Source of the DNA: Chromatiaceae bacterium
GTDB lineage: Bacteria; Pseudomonadota; Gammaproteobacteria; Chromatiales; Chromatiaceae
Direction: 5' to 3'
Length of the DNA stretch: 50,959 nt
Assembly (NCBI GenBank): GCA_013426805.1
Contig: JACDZG010000049.1
Span: 1-50,959 of the forward strand
Numbering within the stretch: position 1 is the first letter of the stretch; each line of letters starts with the position of its first letter. Both the position numbers and the translations under genes were made by a program. The notes under the pieces are model-generated. The model worked only from the letters and a program-made list of their open reading frames with translations. It was not told where the DNA came from and did no database searches. Below, piece by piece: positions 8,406-15,327 of the stretch.

Positions 8406-9488
8406 TCAAGCCGCCGCGGCACCATGTCGGGCGGCCGTTCCCAGGTTCCAGGGACAGTCAGGCTCGATGATCTCCAGCGCGATGTCCACGACCTCGGTCG
8501 AGAGGTTCAACAGACGCCCCTGAATCAAGGCGAACAGCAGGTACAGGTCCATCTCGCGCAGCATCAGGTAGGCGAGCGCCCGGGCGACCGCGGATGGACT
8601 CTGGAGCAGCAGCCGCTGCGCCGCGTGAGCGACATGGCGACCCATGTGCCGTTGGACGTCGATGATCGTTCGACAGTCGGTCAGCAGGGCATCCAGCGGC
8701 GGCGGCAGCGCCGCCAGGACGCCCGCCAGGTCCTCGACATTGACCAGTGCCAGTAGCCGCTCGCGGTGCAGCAGTCGCATGGACGGTACCAGTTGATAGA
8801 AGGTCTCCGAGGGCGAGAACTGGTAGGAGAAACGAAAGCGCAACAGCCAGAGCAGGGCGGTACGGTCCAGTTCGGCGCCGATCAGTTGCTGCAGCGGGTG
8901 CAGGTTGGTGTCATAGAACTGCATGACTTGACGGGCCAGACCGGCGTAGTAGCGCTGGTCGATGGCGGCTTCCAGGGCGAAGGGTTCGCGTCGCTGTTCG
9001 TAGGCCTCCCGCGCCTGATGGGCAATCAGCCGGTGCGGCCCGGCCTCCAGTTGGCGCAGCAGTTCCGGCACATTCTCGGCGCGGAGCAATTCCTGATCGG
9101 GTGGATCAATGATACTCGGCAGGTCGAACAGGCTGTCGCGGATTTCCTGTTGATCCAGTGCGTAAAGCTTCCCGCGGATCAACGTCTTCAGATTGAAGAG
9201 TGCGTACTTGCGGCCCCAGGCCAGCACGACGGCCCGTTCGGTCGCGGGCATTGGCCGCACCAAGACCTGTAATTCGGCGAGCAGGACCTGAATCAGGGTT
9301 TGTTCGATGGCGCGGCCGCGGGTTCGGGCGCTCAGTTGCTCGTCGAGCAGCGCGGCGAGTGCGAAGCGCTCGGCCAGCTCAGGCAACTGCAGTTGGGACA
9401 ACTGACCGATGGTGTCCGGATCGAACAAGCGCGTTGCCATCACGGCGACGCGGGTGTTCAAGTAGGCATGTGCGGCGGCGTTGCTCAT
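8406..9488 (-). CDS. atpC: V/A-type ATP synthase subunit C
   Basis: The funnel-shaped V0D/AC39-type subunit (360 residues) that docks the central shaft onto the proteolipid ring. It is almost wholly helical, with repeated Leu/Arg/Glu-rich helices. Family-like segments are AYLNTRVAVMATRL at the N-terminus, EMDLYLLFALIQGRLL near the C-terminus, and LKTLIRGKLYALD in the middle. It starts about 50 bases after the H-like subunit and is followed by subunit I. Divergence within this family is high, so the call rests on both sequence character and operon position. Confidence 0.88.
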   Translation of the reverse strand: MSNAAAHAYLNTRVAVMATRLFDPDTIGQLSQLQLPELAERFALAALLDEQLSARTRGRAIEQTLIQVLLAELQVLVRPMPATERAVVLAWGRKYALFNLKTLIRGKLYALDQQEIRDSLFDLPSIIDPPDQELLRAENVPELLRQLEAGPHRLIAHQAREAYEQRREPFALEAAIDQRYYAGLARQVMQFYDTNLHPLQQLIGAELDRTALLWLLRFRFSYQFSPSETFYQLVPSMRLLHRERLLALVNVEDLAGVLAALPPPLDALLTDCRTIIDVQRHMGRHVAHAAQRLLLQSPSAVARALAYLMLREMDLYLLFALIQGRLLNLSTEVVDIALEIIEPDCPWNLGTAARHGAAAA

Positions 9489-9537
9489 CGTAGGCGCGGG
9501 ATGATGGACGATGCGGTGACGTTGAGGCGTCGGCTGG

Positions 9538-9855
9538 TCAGCGGCTCGGGTCGATCAGGATCTGGAATGCGGCTTCCAGGGCCGCTTCCTCCCGCTGCTC
9601 GGCCTGGTTGCGCAAATGCACGTGGCGCTCGTCGTAACGGCGGCGCAACTCGGCGATATTCTGCTCCGCCCGCTCCTCGGCCTTGGCGATGAATGACCGG
9701 TGCAGATCGGGAATGCGGCTGGTAAACCGCTCATTCTCGGACTTGGCGTCCGCCAGCGCCTGTTGGATCAGTCGGTCCTGCTCGAGTTCGGCCTGGCTCG
9801 CAAGCGTCTCGGCCCGCAGTTCGGCGGCCAGCAGGCGTTGCAGGGTGTCTTCCAT
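9538..9855 (-). CDS. V/A-type ATPase H/G-like peripheral-stalk subunit
   Basis: A 105-residue, highly charged coiled-coil protein (MEDTLQRLLAAELRAE, then AKAEERAEQNIAELRRRYDE). It is the expected partner of subunit E in the peripheral stalk and opens the ATPase operon proper. The ATG at 9855 is chosen because GAGGAAA sits seven bases upstream. The open frame continues upstream for another 239 codons into a Nudix remnant, so an automatic caller could annotate a false Nudix-coiled-coil fusion. The H/G assignment rests on length, coiled-coil character and gene order. Confidence 0.8.
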   Translation of the reverse strand: MEDTLQRLLAAELRAETLASQAELEQDRLIQQALADAKSENERFTSRIPDLHRSFIAKAEERAEQNIAELRRRYDERHVHLRNQAEQREEAALEAAFQILIDPSR

Positions 9856-9975
9856 CGCGGTTTCCTCGACCAATGGGCTACTACCACCGCATACCTTACG
9901 ACAAGACCCAGGAAAATGCGCGCGTGATCGCCACGGTCGGTGCGTCCGGTCTAGTTCAGATCGCGGGCTGGTCCA

Positions 9976-10308
9976 GAGTCGGCACGCATCAACCTGCTCC
10001 GGGGCCAGTCCGATCTCCTCGCGCGCCTCGCGCAGCGCGGTGGCGACGCAGTCCGGGTCGGTCGCCTGGCGGCGCCCGCCGGGAAATCCGACCTCGCCGC
10101 TATGTCGGTCCCGTGGGTGCGCGGCACGGCGGATGAACAGCAGGTGCCAGGCGCCGTCCAATCGATACAGCGGCAGGAGGACAGCCGCCCGCTGCACCGG
10201 CGCGACCGCGAGCCCTGCCAGTTCTTCGATCGGAGCGCCGCCGCAGGTCTCCGGGCGCAGCCGCGCGTGGATGTGGTCGCAGGTGAGCCAATCGAGTCGA
10301 CGGGGCAT
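9976..10308 (-). pseudogene. Truncated Nudix hydrolase (CoA pyrophosphatase-like)
   Basis: From the ATG at 10308 about 111 residues match the N-terminal half of a YeaB/NUDT7-type Nudix protein: PVQRAAVLLPLYRLDGAWHL, FIRRAAHPRDRHSGEVGFPG and a Nudix box ending ALREAREEIGL. After that the family sequence stops, and the frame runs through unrelated codons into the H-like subunit. The C-terminal third expected in a protein of about 200 residues is missing. It is probably inactive, although the core Nudix glutamates remain. An ATG at 10338 is another possible start. It lies between the orphan HPt gene and the ATPase genes on the same strand. Confidence 0.75.
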
Positions 10309-10382
10309 GTCCACTGAATCCTTCGCGATCTGGTACATGAGGTTCCGGCAATCGCCTGAGCCGGCCGTGCGGGACCCGCCCG

Positions 10383-10739
10383 TCAGCCTGTCATCTGCAC
10401 GCGCAGTGCCTCGTCTTCCAGGTTGGCGAACGCCTGCGCGATCAAGGCCGGGTCGTCGATCCGGGCGGCACGTTCCAGGGCTTCGGTGGCCTCGTCCAGG
10501 GCGGGCACGCCGCAATAGCGGGTGGCCCCGCGCAGCTGATGGGCATGCTCGGCCAGTCCGACCCAGTCGCATTCGGCGAGAGCGGCACGCAACTCGTTCA
10601 GTTCCTCCGGCAGTCCCGCGACCAGGGCGGCGAACAACTCGGCAGCGAGGTCCGCGTCGCCGCCGGCCGCGGTCAGCGCGGCGACGGGATCACGGGCGGG
10701 CAGTTGGGCGAGGCAGGCCCTAACAGTGTCTTGGTACAA
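10383..10739 (-). CDS. Orphan histidine phosphotransfer (HPt) protein
   Basis: A 118-residue four-helix HPt domain. The phosphorylatable histidine is H67 in HAHQLRGATRYCG, the classic HPt motif also seen at the end of BarA/GacS-type hybrid kinases. The start is a TTG at 10739, which is preceded by GGAAGGAG at a normal distance; no in-frame ATG fits. It would relay phosphate between a hybrid kinase and a response regulator, neither of which is in the window. It is divergent from cysM. In pseudomonads gacS lies near cysM and rlmD, so this may be a free-standing remnant or split-off output of such a kinase; that is inference. Confidence 0.88.
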   Translation of the reverse strand: MYQDTVRACLAQLPARDPVAALTAAGGDADLAAELFAALVAGLPEELNELRAALAECDWVGLAEHAHQLRGATRYCGVPALDEATEALERAARIDDPALIAQAFANLEDEALRVQMTG

Positions 10740-10822
10740 GATTGCGCTCCTTCCGGTTTGAAACGAACGGCACTGTATCGGCATGGCCGGGTCCAGTCTA
10801 CCGGCGTCGGCGGCCACCCGAC

Positions 10823-10851
10823 TTGGTTGCTCGACAGGGCTGGTGCACAAT
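10823..10851 (+). promoter_or_regulatory. Candidate sigma70 promoter for cysM
   Basis: TTGGTT (10823-10828) and CACAAT (10846-10851) are separated by 17 bases. The -10 ends 44 bases before the cysM ATG. Both boxes match the consensus only partly, so this is a plausible promoter rather than a proven one. It lies in the intergenic space shared with the divergent HPt gene. Confidence 0.4.
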
Positions 10852-10895
10852 CTCCGATTACCGAGTCCCGGCGGCCAGTCTGTTCCGAATCCATC

Positions 10896-11825
10896 ATGAC
10901 CCAACCGACCACAATCCATCCAGCCGGCGAGCCCGTGCGTGATCGCACGATCGACCAGTTCATCGGCAACACCCCCCTGGTACGTTTGCAGCGCCTGCCC
11001 GGCAACAGCGATAACCGTATCCTGGTCAAACTCGAAGGCAGCAATCCGGCCGGCTCGGTGAAGGACCGCCCAGCCCTGAACATGATCCGGCGCGCCCAGG
11101 AACGCGGCACCATCCGCCCGGGGGATACACTGATCGAAGCGACCAGCGGCAACACCGGGATTGCGCTCGCGATGGCGGCGGCCATCATGGGGTATCGTCT
11201 GGTGCTGATCATGCCCGAGCATATGAGCATGGAACGGCGGGCGGTGATGAAAAGCTTCGGGGCGGAAATCGTGCTGACAGCGCAGGCGGGCGGGATGGAG
11301 GCCGCCATCGATCTGGCCCAGGCGATGGAAGCGCAGGGGCAGGGATTGCGGCTTGATCAATTCTCCAACCCGGACAATCCCGCCGCCCATTACGCGACCA
11401 CCGGCCCCGAGATCTGGCGCGATACCGCGGGGGGCATCACGCATTTCGTCAGCTCCATGGGGACCACCGGGACCATCATGGGCACCGGACGCTATCTCAA
11501 GGAGCAGAACCCGGCGGTGCAGATCGTCGGTGTTCAGCCCGAAGAGGGTTCGAGCATTCCGGGTATCCGTCGCTGGCCTCAAGCTTACCTGCCGCGCATC
11601 TATGACCCGGCCGGGGTGGATCGGATCATCGATGTCTCGCAAGCCTTGGCCGAGCAGACCACCCGCGATCTGGCAGCGCGGGAGGGGATCTTCGCGGGGG
11701 TGTCCTCGGGTGGCGCGGTGGCCGCGGCACTGCGGCTGGCGCAGGAACTCAGCGGGGCGGTGATTGTCGCCATCGTGTGTGATCGGGGCGACCGCTATCT
11801 TTCCACCGGGGTCTTTCCGGCGTGA
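10896..11825 (+). CDS. cysM: Cysteine synthase B (O-acetylserine sulfhydrylase)
   Basis: A PLP enzyme (309 residues) that makes cysteine, or S-sulfocysteine from thiosulfate, using O-acetylserine. The PLP lysine is in the motif EGSNPAGSVKDRPAL. The phosphate-binding loop is TSGNTGIALAMAA, and the later SMGTTGTIMGTGRYL and GVSSGGAVAAAL are also conserved. The short form and the ERRAVMKSFGAEI segment favour CysM over CysK. Thiosulfate use would suit a sulfur-oxidising host. It is followed 75 bases later by rlmD, a pairing common in gammaproteobacteria. Confidence 0.95.
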   Translation: MTQPTTIHPAGEPVRDRTIDQFIGNTPLVRLQRLPGNSDNRILVKLEGSNPAGSVKDRPALNMIRRAQERGTIRPGDTLIEATSGNTGIALAMAAAIMGYRLVLIMPEHMSMERRAVMKSFGAEIVLTAQAGGMEAAIDLAQAMEAQGQGLRLDQFSNPDNPAAHYATTGPEIWRDTAGGITHFVSSMGTTGTIMGTGRYLKEQNPAVQIVGVQPEEGSSIPGIRRWPQAYLPRIYDPAGVDRIIDVSQALAEQTTRDLAAREGIFAGVSSGGAVAAALRLAQELSGAVIVAIVCDRGDRYLSTGVFPA

Positions 11826-11900
11826 ATACGACAGGCGCCGGATCAACGGGTTTCTCATCAGCAGCACAAACCACTGCGCTAATAGATCGCTAAGAATATT

Positions 11901-13232
11901 TTGTCAAAGAAACGCAAACCACTGCCCCAAGGCTTAGTCGAGGTCGAGATCGAGGGTCTGACCCACGAGGGTCGGGGCCTGGCCCACTTCGACGGCAAGG
12001 CGCTCTTCATCGACAATGCCTTGGCCGGGGAGCGGGTCCGCTTCCGCTACACCCGTCTCCAGCGTCGCTTCGACGAGGGCGTTGCCGTCGAGATCCTGCG
12101 GGCATCGCCCGAACGGGTCACACCGCGCTGCCCCCATTTCGGCCTCTGCGGCGGTTGCAGTCTGCAACACCAGGACCCGGCCGCGCAGATCCGTATGAAA
12201 CAGGAAACCCTCGCCGATGTCTTCACCCGGATCGGCAAGGTCAGCCCCGAGACTTGGCTCGACCCCTTGGTCGCGGGGCATTGGGGGTATCGGCGCAAGG
12301 CGCGGCTGGGGGTGAAGCATGTGATCAAGAAGGGCCGCACCCTGGTGGGCTTTCGCGAGCGTGGTACCCCCTATCTGGCCGACCTGAGTGGCTGTGCGGT
12401 GCTGCACCCGGCCGTGGGCGAGCGGCTTGCGATCCTGGCCGAGGCGGTCGGGCAACTGAGTATCCGCGATCAGGTCCCGCAGATCGAGATGGCGGTCGGT
12501 GAGGCCCCCTGTGTCCTGGTGTTTCGTGTCATGGCGCCGCCGAGCGACGCCGATCTGGGGGTCTTGCAGCGCCTGGGTGAGGATCATCGCTTCCACATCT
12601 ATCTCCAGGAGGGCGGGGTGGACACCATCCGGCCCATGCCCGGTCACCAACTGGACTTGCACTATGACCTCCCGCGTCACGGCGTCCGCTTGGAGTTTCT
12701 GCCCACGGATTTCACCCAGGTGAATCTGGAGTTGAACCGCCTGATGGTCGATCAGGCGCTTGATCTTCTGGACCCGCAACCGGATGAACGGGTGCTGGAC
12801 CTGTTCTGCGGGCTCGGTAACTTCAGCCTGCCTTTGGCGCGGCGCTGCGCCGATGTCGTGGGGGTCGAGGCGGATGCCGGGCTGGTGTCACGGGCTGCGG
12901 CCAATGCCCGGCGCAACGGGATCGCTAACGTGCGCTTCGAAACCGCCGATCTGTACGGTGACCTCGCCGCGGAGCCCTGGCTGCGGGGGTACTACCACAA
13001 GGCCCTGCTGGATCCGCCGCGTAGCGGCGCGCTCGCGATGCTCGACTGGTTGCCGCGCTTGGGTGTCCAGCGTATCTGCTATGTTTCTTGTTATCCCAGT
13101 ACCCTGGCGCGCGATGCGGATCGGTTGGTCAACGGCTTGGGCTACCGGATGGTTCAGGCGGGGGTCATGGACATGTTTCCGCACACTGCCCATGTCGAAT
13201 CCATGGCGATCTTTGCACGGGCGGAGGATTAA
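11901..13232 (+). CDS. rlmD: 23S rRNA (uracil-1939-C5) methyltransferase
   Basis: An RNA m5U methyltransferase of 443 residues. It has an N-terminal TRAM domain (VEVEIEGLTHEGRGLAHFDG), a 4Fe-4S cysteine set (CPHFGLCGGCSLQHQ plus a later Cys), the SAM motif VLDLFCGLGNFSLPLA, and the catalytic cysteine in ICYVSCYPSTLARD. The reading frame begins with TTG at 11901; no ATG lies near the conserved N-terminus, so TTG is accepted. The CYTH gene follows after three bases, suggesting one transcript. Confidence 0.95.
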   Translation: MSKKRKPLPQGLVEVEIEGLTHEGRGLAHFDGKALFIDNALAGERVRFRYTRLQRRFDEGVAVEILRASPERVTPRCPHFGLCGGCSLQHQDPAAQIRMKQETLADVFTRIGKVSPETWLDPLVAGHWGYRRKARLGVKHVIKKGRTLVGFRERGTPYLADLSGCAVLHPAVGERLAILAEAVGQLSIRDQVPQIEMAVGEAPCVLVFRVMAPPSDADLGVLQRLGEDHRFHIYLQEGGVDTIRPMPGHQLDLHYDLPRHGVRLEFLPTDFTQVNLELNRLMVDQALDLLDPQPDERVLDLFCGLGNFSLPLARRCADVVGVEADAGLVSRAAANARRNGIANVRFETADLYGDLAAEPWLRGYYHKALLDPPRSGALAMLDWLPRLGVQRICYVSCYPSTLARDADRLVNGLGYRMVQAGVMDMFPHTAHVESMAIFARAED

Positions 13233-13235
13233 ATC

Positions 13236-13715
13236 ATGGCACTCGAAATCGAGCGTAAGTTCCTGGTCAAGAATGACGCATGGCGTGAGGCGGTCGAGCA
13301 GGAGTGGCACATTGTCCAGGGCTATCTGGCGACCACCGGGACCCTGACCTTGCGGGTGCGCATGAAGGACGATGATGCCTACCTCACCATCAAAGGACCG
13401 CCGCACGGCATCACCCGGTCGGAATTCGAGTACCCCATCCCGCCCGCGGATGCGCAGGCCATGCTGCGTGAACTGGCGATTCTGCCGGTGATCTCGAAGG
13501 TGCGTTATCGGGTTCGTTACGGCGACGGCATGTGGGATCTGGATGTCTTCAGCGGCGCAAATGACGGCTTGGAACTGGCCGAGATCGAACTGAAGCGGGC
13601 TGACGAACACGTGTCCCTGCCTCCTTGGGCGGGTGTCGAGGTCACGGCCGATCCGCGTTACTCCAATGCCAACCTGGCACGGCATCCTTACAAGGACTGG
13701 TGCGGCGAGCCGTGA
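13236..13715 (+). CDS. CYTH-domain (inorganic triphosphatase-like) protein
   Basis: A 159-residue single-domain CYTH protein. The signature EIERKFLV opens the protein, and the tunnel-forming basic and acidic strands follow: TLRVRMKDDDAYLTIKG, SKVRYRVRYGDGMWDLDVF and GLELAEIELK. Such bacterial proteins hydrolyse inorganic triphosphate or related organic polyphosphates with a divalent metal. The alternating charged residues needed for this are present. It is co-directional with rlmD and ends 18 bases before the converging photolyase gene. Confidence 0.92.
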   Translation: MALEIERKFLVKNDAWREAVEQEWHIVQGYLATTGTLTLRVRMKDDDAYLTIKGPPHGITRSEFEYPIPPADAQAMLRELAILPVISKVRYRVRYGDGMWDLDVFSGANDGLELAEIELKRADEHVSLPPWAGVEVTADPRYSNANLARHPYKDWCGEP

Positions 13716-13732
13716 GCAACGGACCACGGGGG

Positions 13733-15199
13733 CTATGATGGCGCGGTGTCTTGCCCTTTTCCGGTGGAGCCTTTGATCGTTTCGAATCCGGCCAGCGCCT
13801 CCAGCCGCGAACGCGCCAGATCGACGCTGGGGGTCGGATAGTCGACCCCCAGGGTCAGACCGGCCGCGCGCCGGGTCGCGGCGGGGGCGGCCCAGGGCTG
13901 ATGGATGAACTTGTCAGCCAGTCCCGCCAACTCCGGGCACCAGCGCCGCACATAGGCGCCTTGGGGGTCGAACCGTTCGCCCTGACGGACCGGATTGAAG
14001 ACCCGGAAGTAGGGGGCGGCATCGGCCCCGCAGCCGGCAGTCCATTGCCAGCCCAGGGTGTTGGCCGCCAGGTCCGCGTCCACCAGCGTGTCCCAGAACC
14101 AGGCGGCGCCGGTCTGCCAGGGCAGACGCAGGTTCTTGGTCAGGAAGGAAGCGACCACCATCCGCACCCGATTGTGCATCCAGCCGGTGTGCCACAGTTC
14201 ACGCATCCCGGCGTCGACCAGGGGGATGCCGGTCCGGCCCTGTTGCCAGGCGGCGAGCAGTTCGGCAGTGCCCGCGGTGCGCCAGGGATAACGGGTGAAC
14301 CGCGGGTCCAGGGGAGCGGTCGCGGTGTGTGGGAAGTGGTAGAGCAGATGATGCGCGAACTCCCGCCAACCGAGTTCGCGCACATAGGCTTCAGCGGCGG
14401 GTGCCTCCACCGTCCCGTAGCGCGCGGCGATCAGGGCCAGCACCTGGCGCGGGCCGATCTCGCCGAAGTGCAGATAGGGTGAGAGACTGGAGGTGCCCGT
14501 GGTTCCAGGAAGGTCCCGACCCTGGGCGTAAGTGTCCAGCGCGCTATCGACAAACGTGATTGCGCGGTTCATTGCGGCGTCCGCTCCGGGTTGCCAGCGC
14601 TCGCGTAGGCCCTGATCCCAGGGAATTCGCGGTAGCAACCCCAGGGTCTCGCTGCGCAGGCTGCCCACCGCCGGTGCCGGCCGGAGACTGGGCGGTGCCG
14701 GTACCGGGGTGCAGCCAGCCAATCCGGGGGACGACTTGCGCCAAAAAGCGCTGTACACTTTGTACGGTTCCCCGGTGGCATTCAGGATCGTCCAGGGCTC
14801 GCGCAGCAGCAGCGCGTTGTGGCTCTCGGCACCCAGTCCCTGAGCGCGTAGGGCGAGCTTGATCCGGGTGTCGCGCGCGCGGGTGGCCGGATCGTAGAGG
14901 CGGTTCCAATAGACGCGGGTCGCGCCCGTCTGCGCGGCCATCCGTTGGATTACCGCGAGTGCATCCCCGGTATCGATCATCAGGCGGCTGCCGCGTTCGC
15001 GCAGTGATCGATCCAGGTCCTGTAAGCTCCAATGCAGCCACCAGCGACTGGCTGCCCCGGGAGCCCAGGGAGACTCCCCGGCTGGTGCGTGAATATAGAG
15101 CGGCAACACCTGATCATTCGCGGCCATGGCCTGGGCCAGGGCGGGATTATCAGCGAGGCGCAGATCGCGCCGGAACCAAATGATTGCAATGTTAGGCAT
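13733..15199 (-). CDS. phrB: Deoxyribodipyrimidine photolyase (class I)
   Basis: A light-driven DNA repair enzyme (488 residues) that splits cyclobutane pyrimidine dimers using FAD and an antenna cofactor. The N-terminal Rossmann domain starts IIWFRRDLRLADNPAL. The FAD-binding helical domain carries SSLSPYLHFGEIGPRQ, LGWREFAHHLLYHFP, MRELWHTGWMHNRVRM and NTLGWQWTAGCGADAAPY. The ATG at 15199 matches the family N-terminus; the frame extends 26 codons upstream without support. It is divergent from the NACHT gene. A phototrophic or surface lifestyle would explain it. Confidence 0.94.
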   Translation of the reverse strand: MPNIAIIWFRRDLRLADNPALAQAMAANDQVLPLYIHAPAGESPWAPGAASRWWLHWSLQDLDRSLRERGSRLMIDTGDALAVIQRMAAQTGATRVYWNRLYDPATRARDTRIKLALRAQGLGAESHNALLLREPWTILNATGEPYKVYSAFWRKSSPGLAGCTPVPAPPSLRPAPAVGSLRSETLGLLPRIPWDQGLRERWQPGADAAMNRAITFVDSALDTYAQGRDLPGTTGTSSLSPYLHFGEIGPRQVLALIAARYGTVEAPAAEAYVRELGWREFAHHLLYHFPHTATAPLDPRFTRYPWRTAGTAELLAAWQQGRTGIPLVDAGMRELWHTGWMHNRVRMVVASFLTKNLRLPWQTGAAWFWDTLVDADLAANTLGWQWTAGCGADAAPYFRVFNPVRQGERFDPQGAYVRRWCPELAGLADKFIHQPWAAPAATRRAAGLTLGVDYPTPSVDLARSRLEALAGFETIKGSTGKGQDTAPS

Positions 15200-15327
15200 G
15201 TTGACGTCTGACCGGTGGAGGCAGCGTACCCGCGGCGGCGCGAGGCGCCGCGTTGCGGCGAACGGGCGACGCTGCACTGTTGCCGGTCATTGGCGGGAAA
15301 TCGTGCAAGGGATCATCCAAGTTCGTC

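Noticed and set aside
10383-11867. Long minus-strand frame of 494 codons covering cysM
   Set aside because: Only its last 118 codons (from the TTG at 10739) are protein-like, and these are the HPt gene. The rest is the antisense shadow of cysM.
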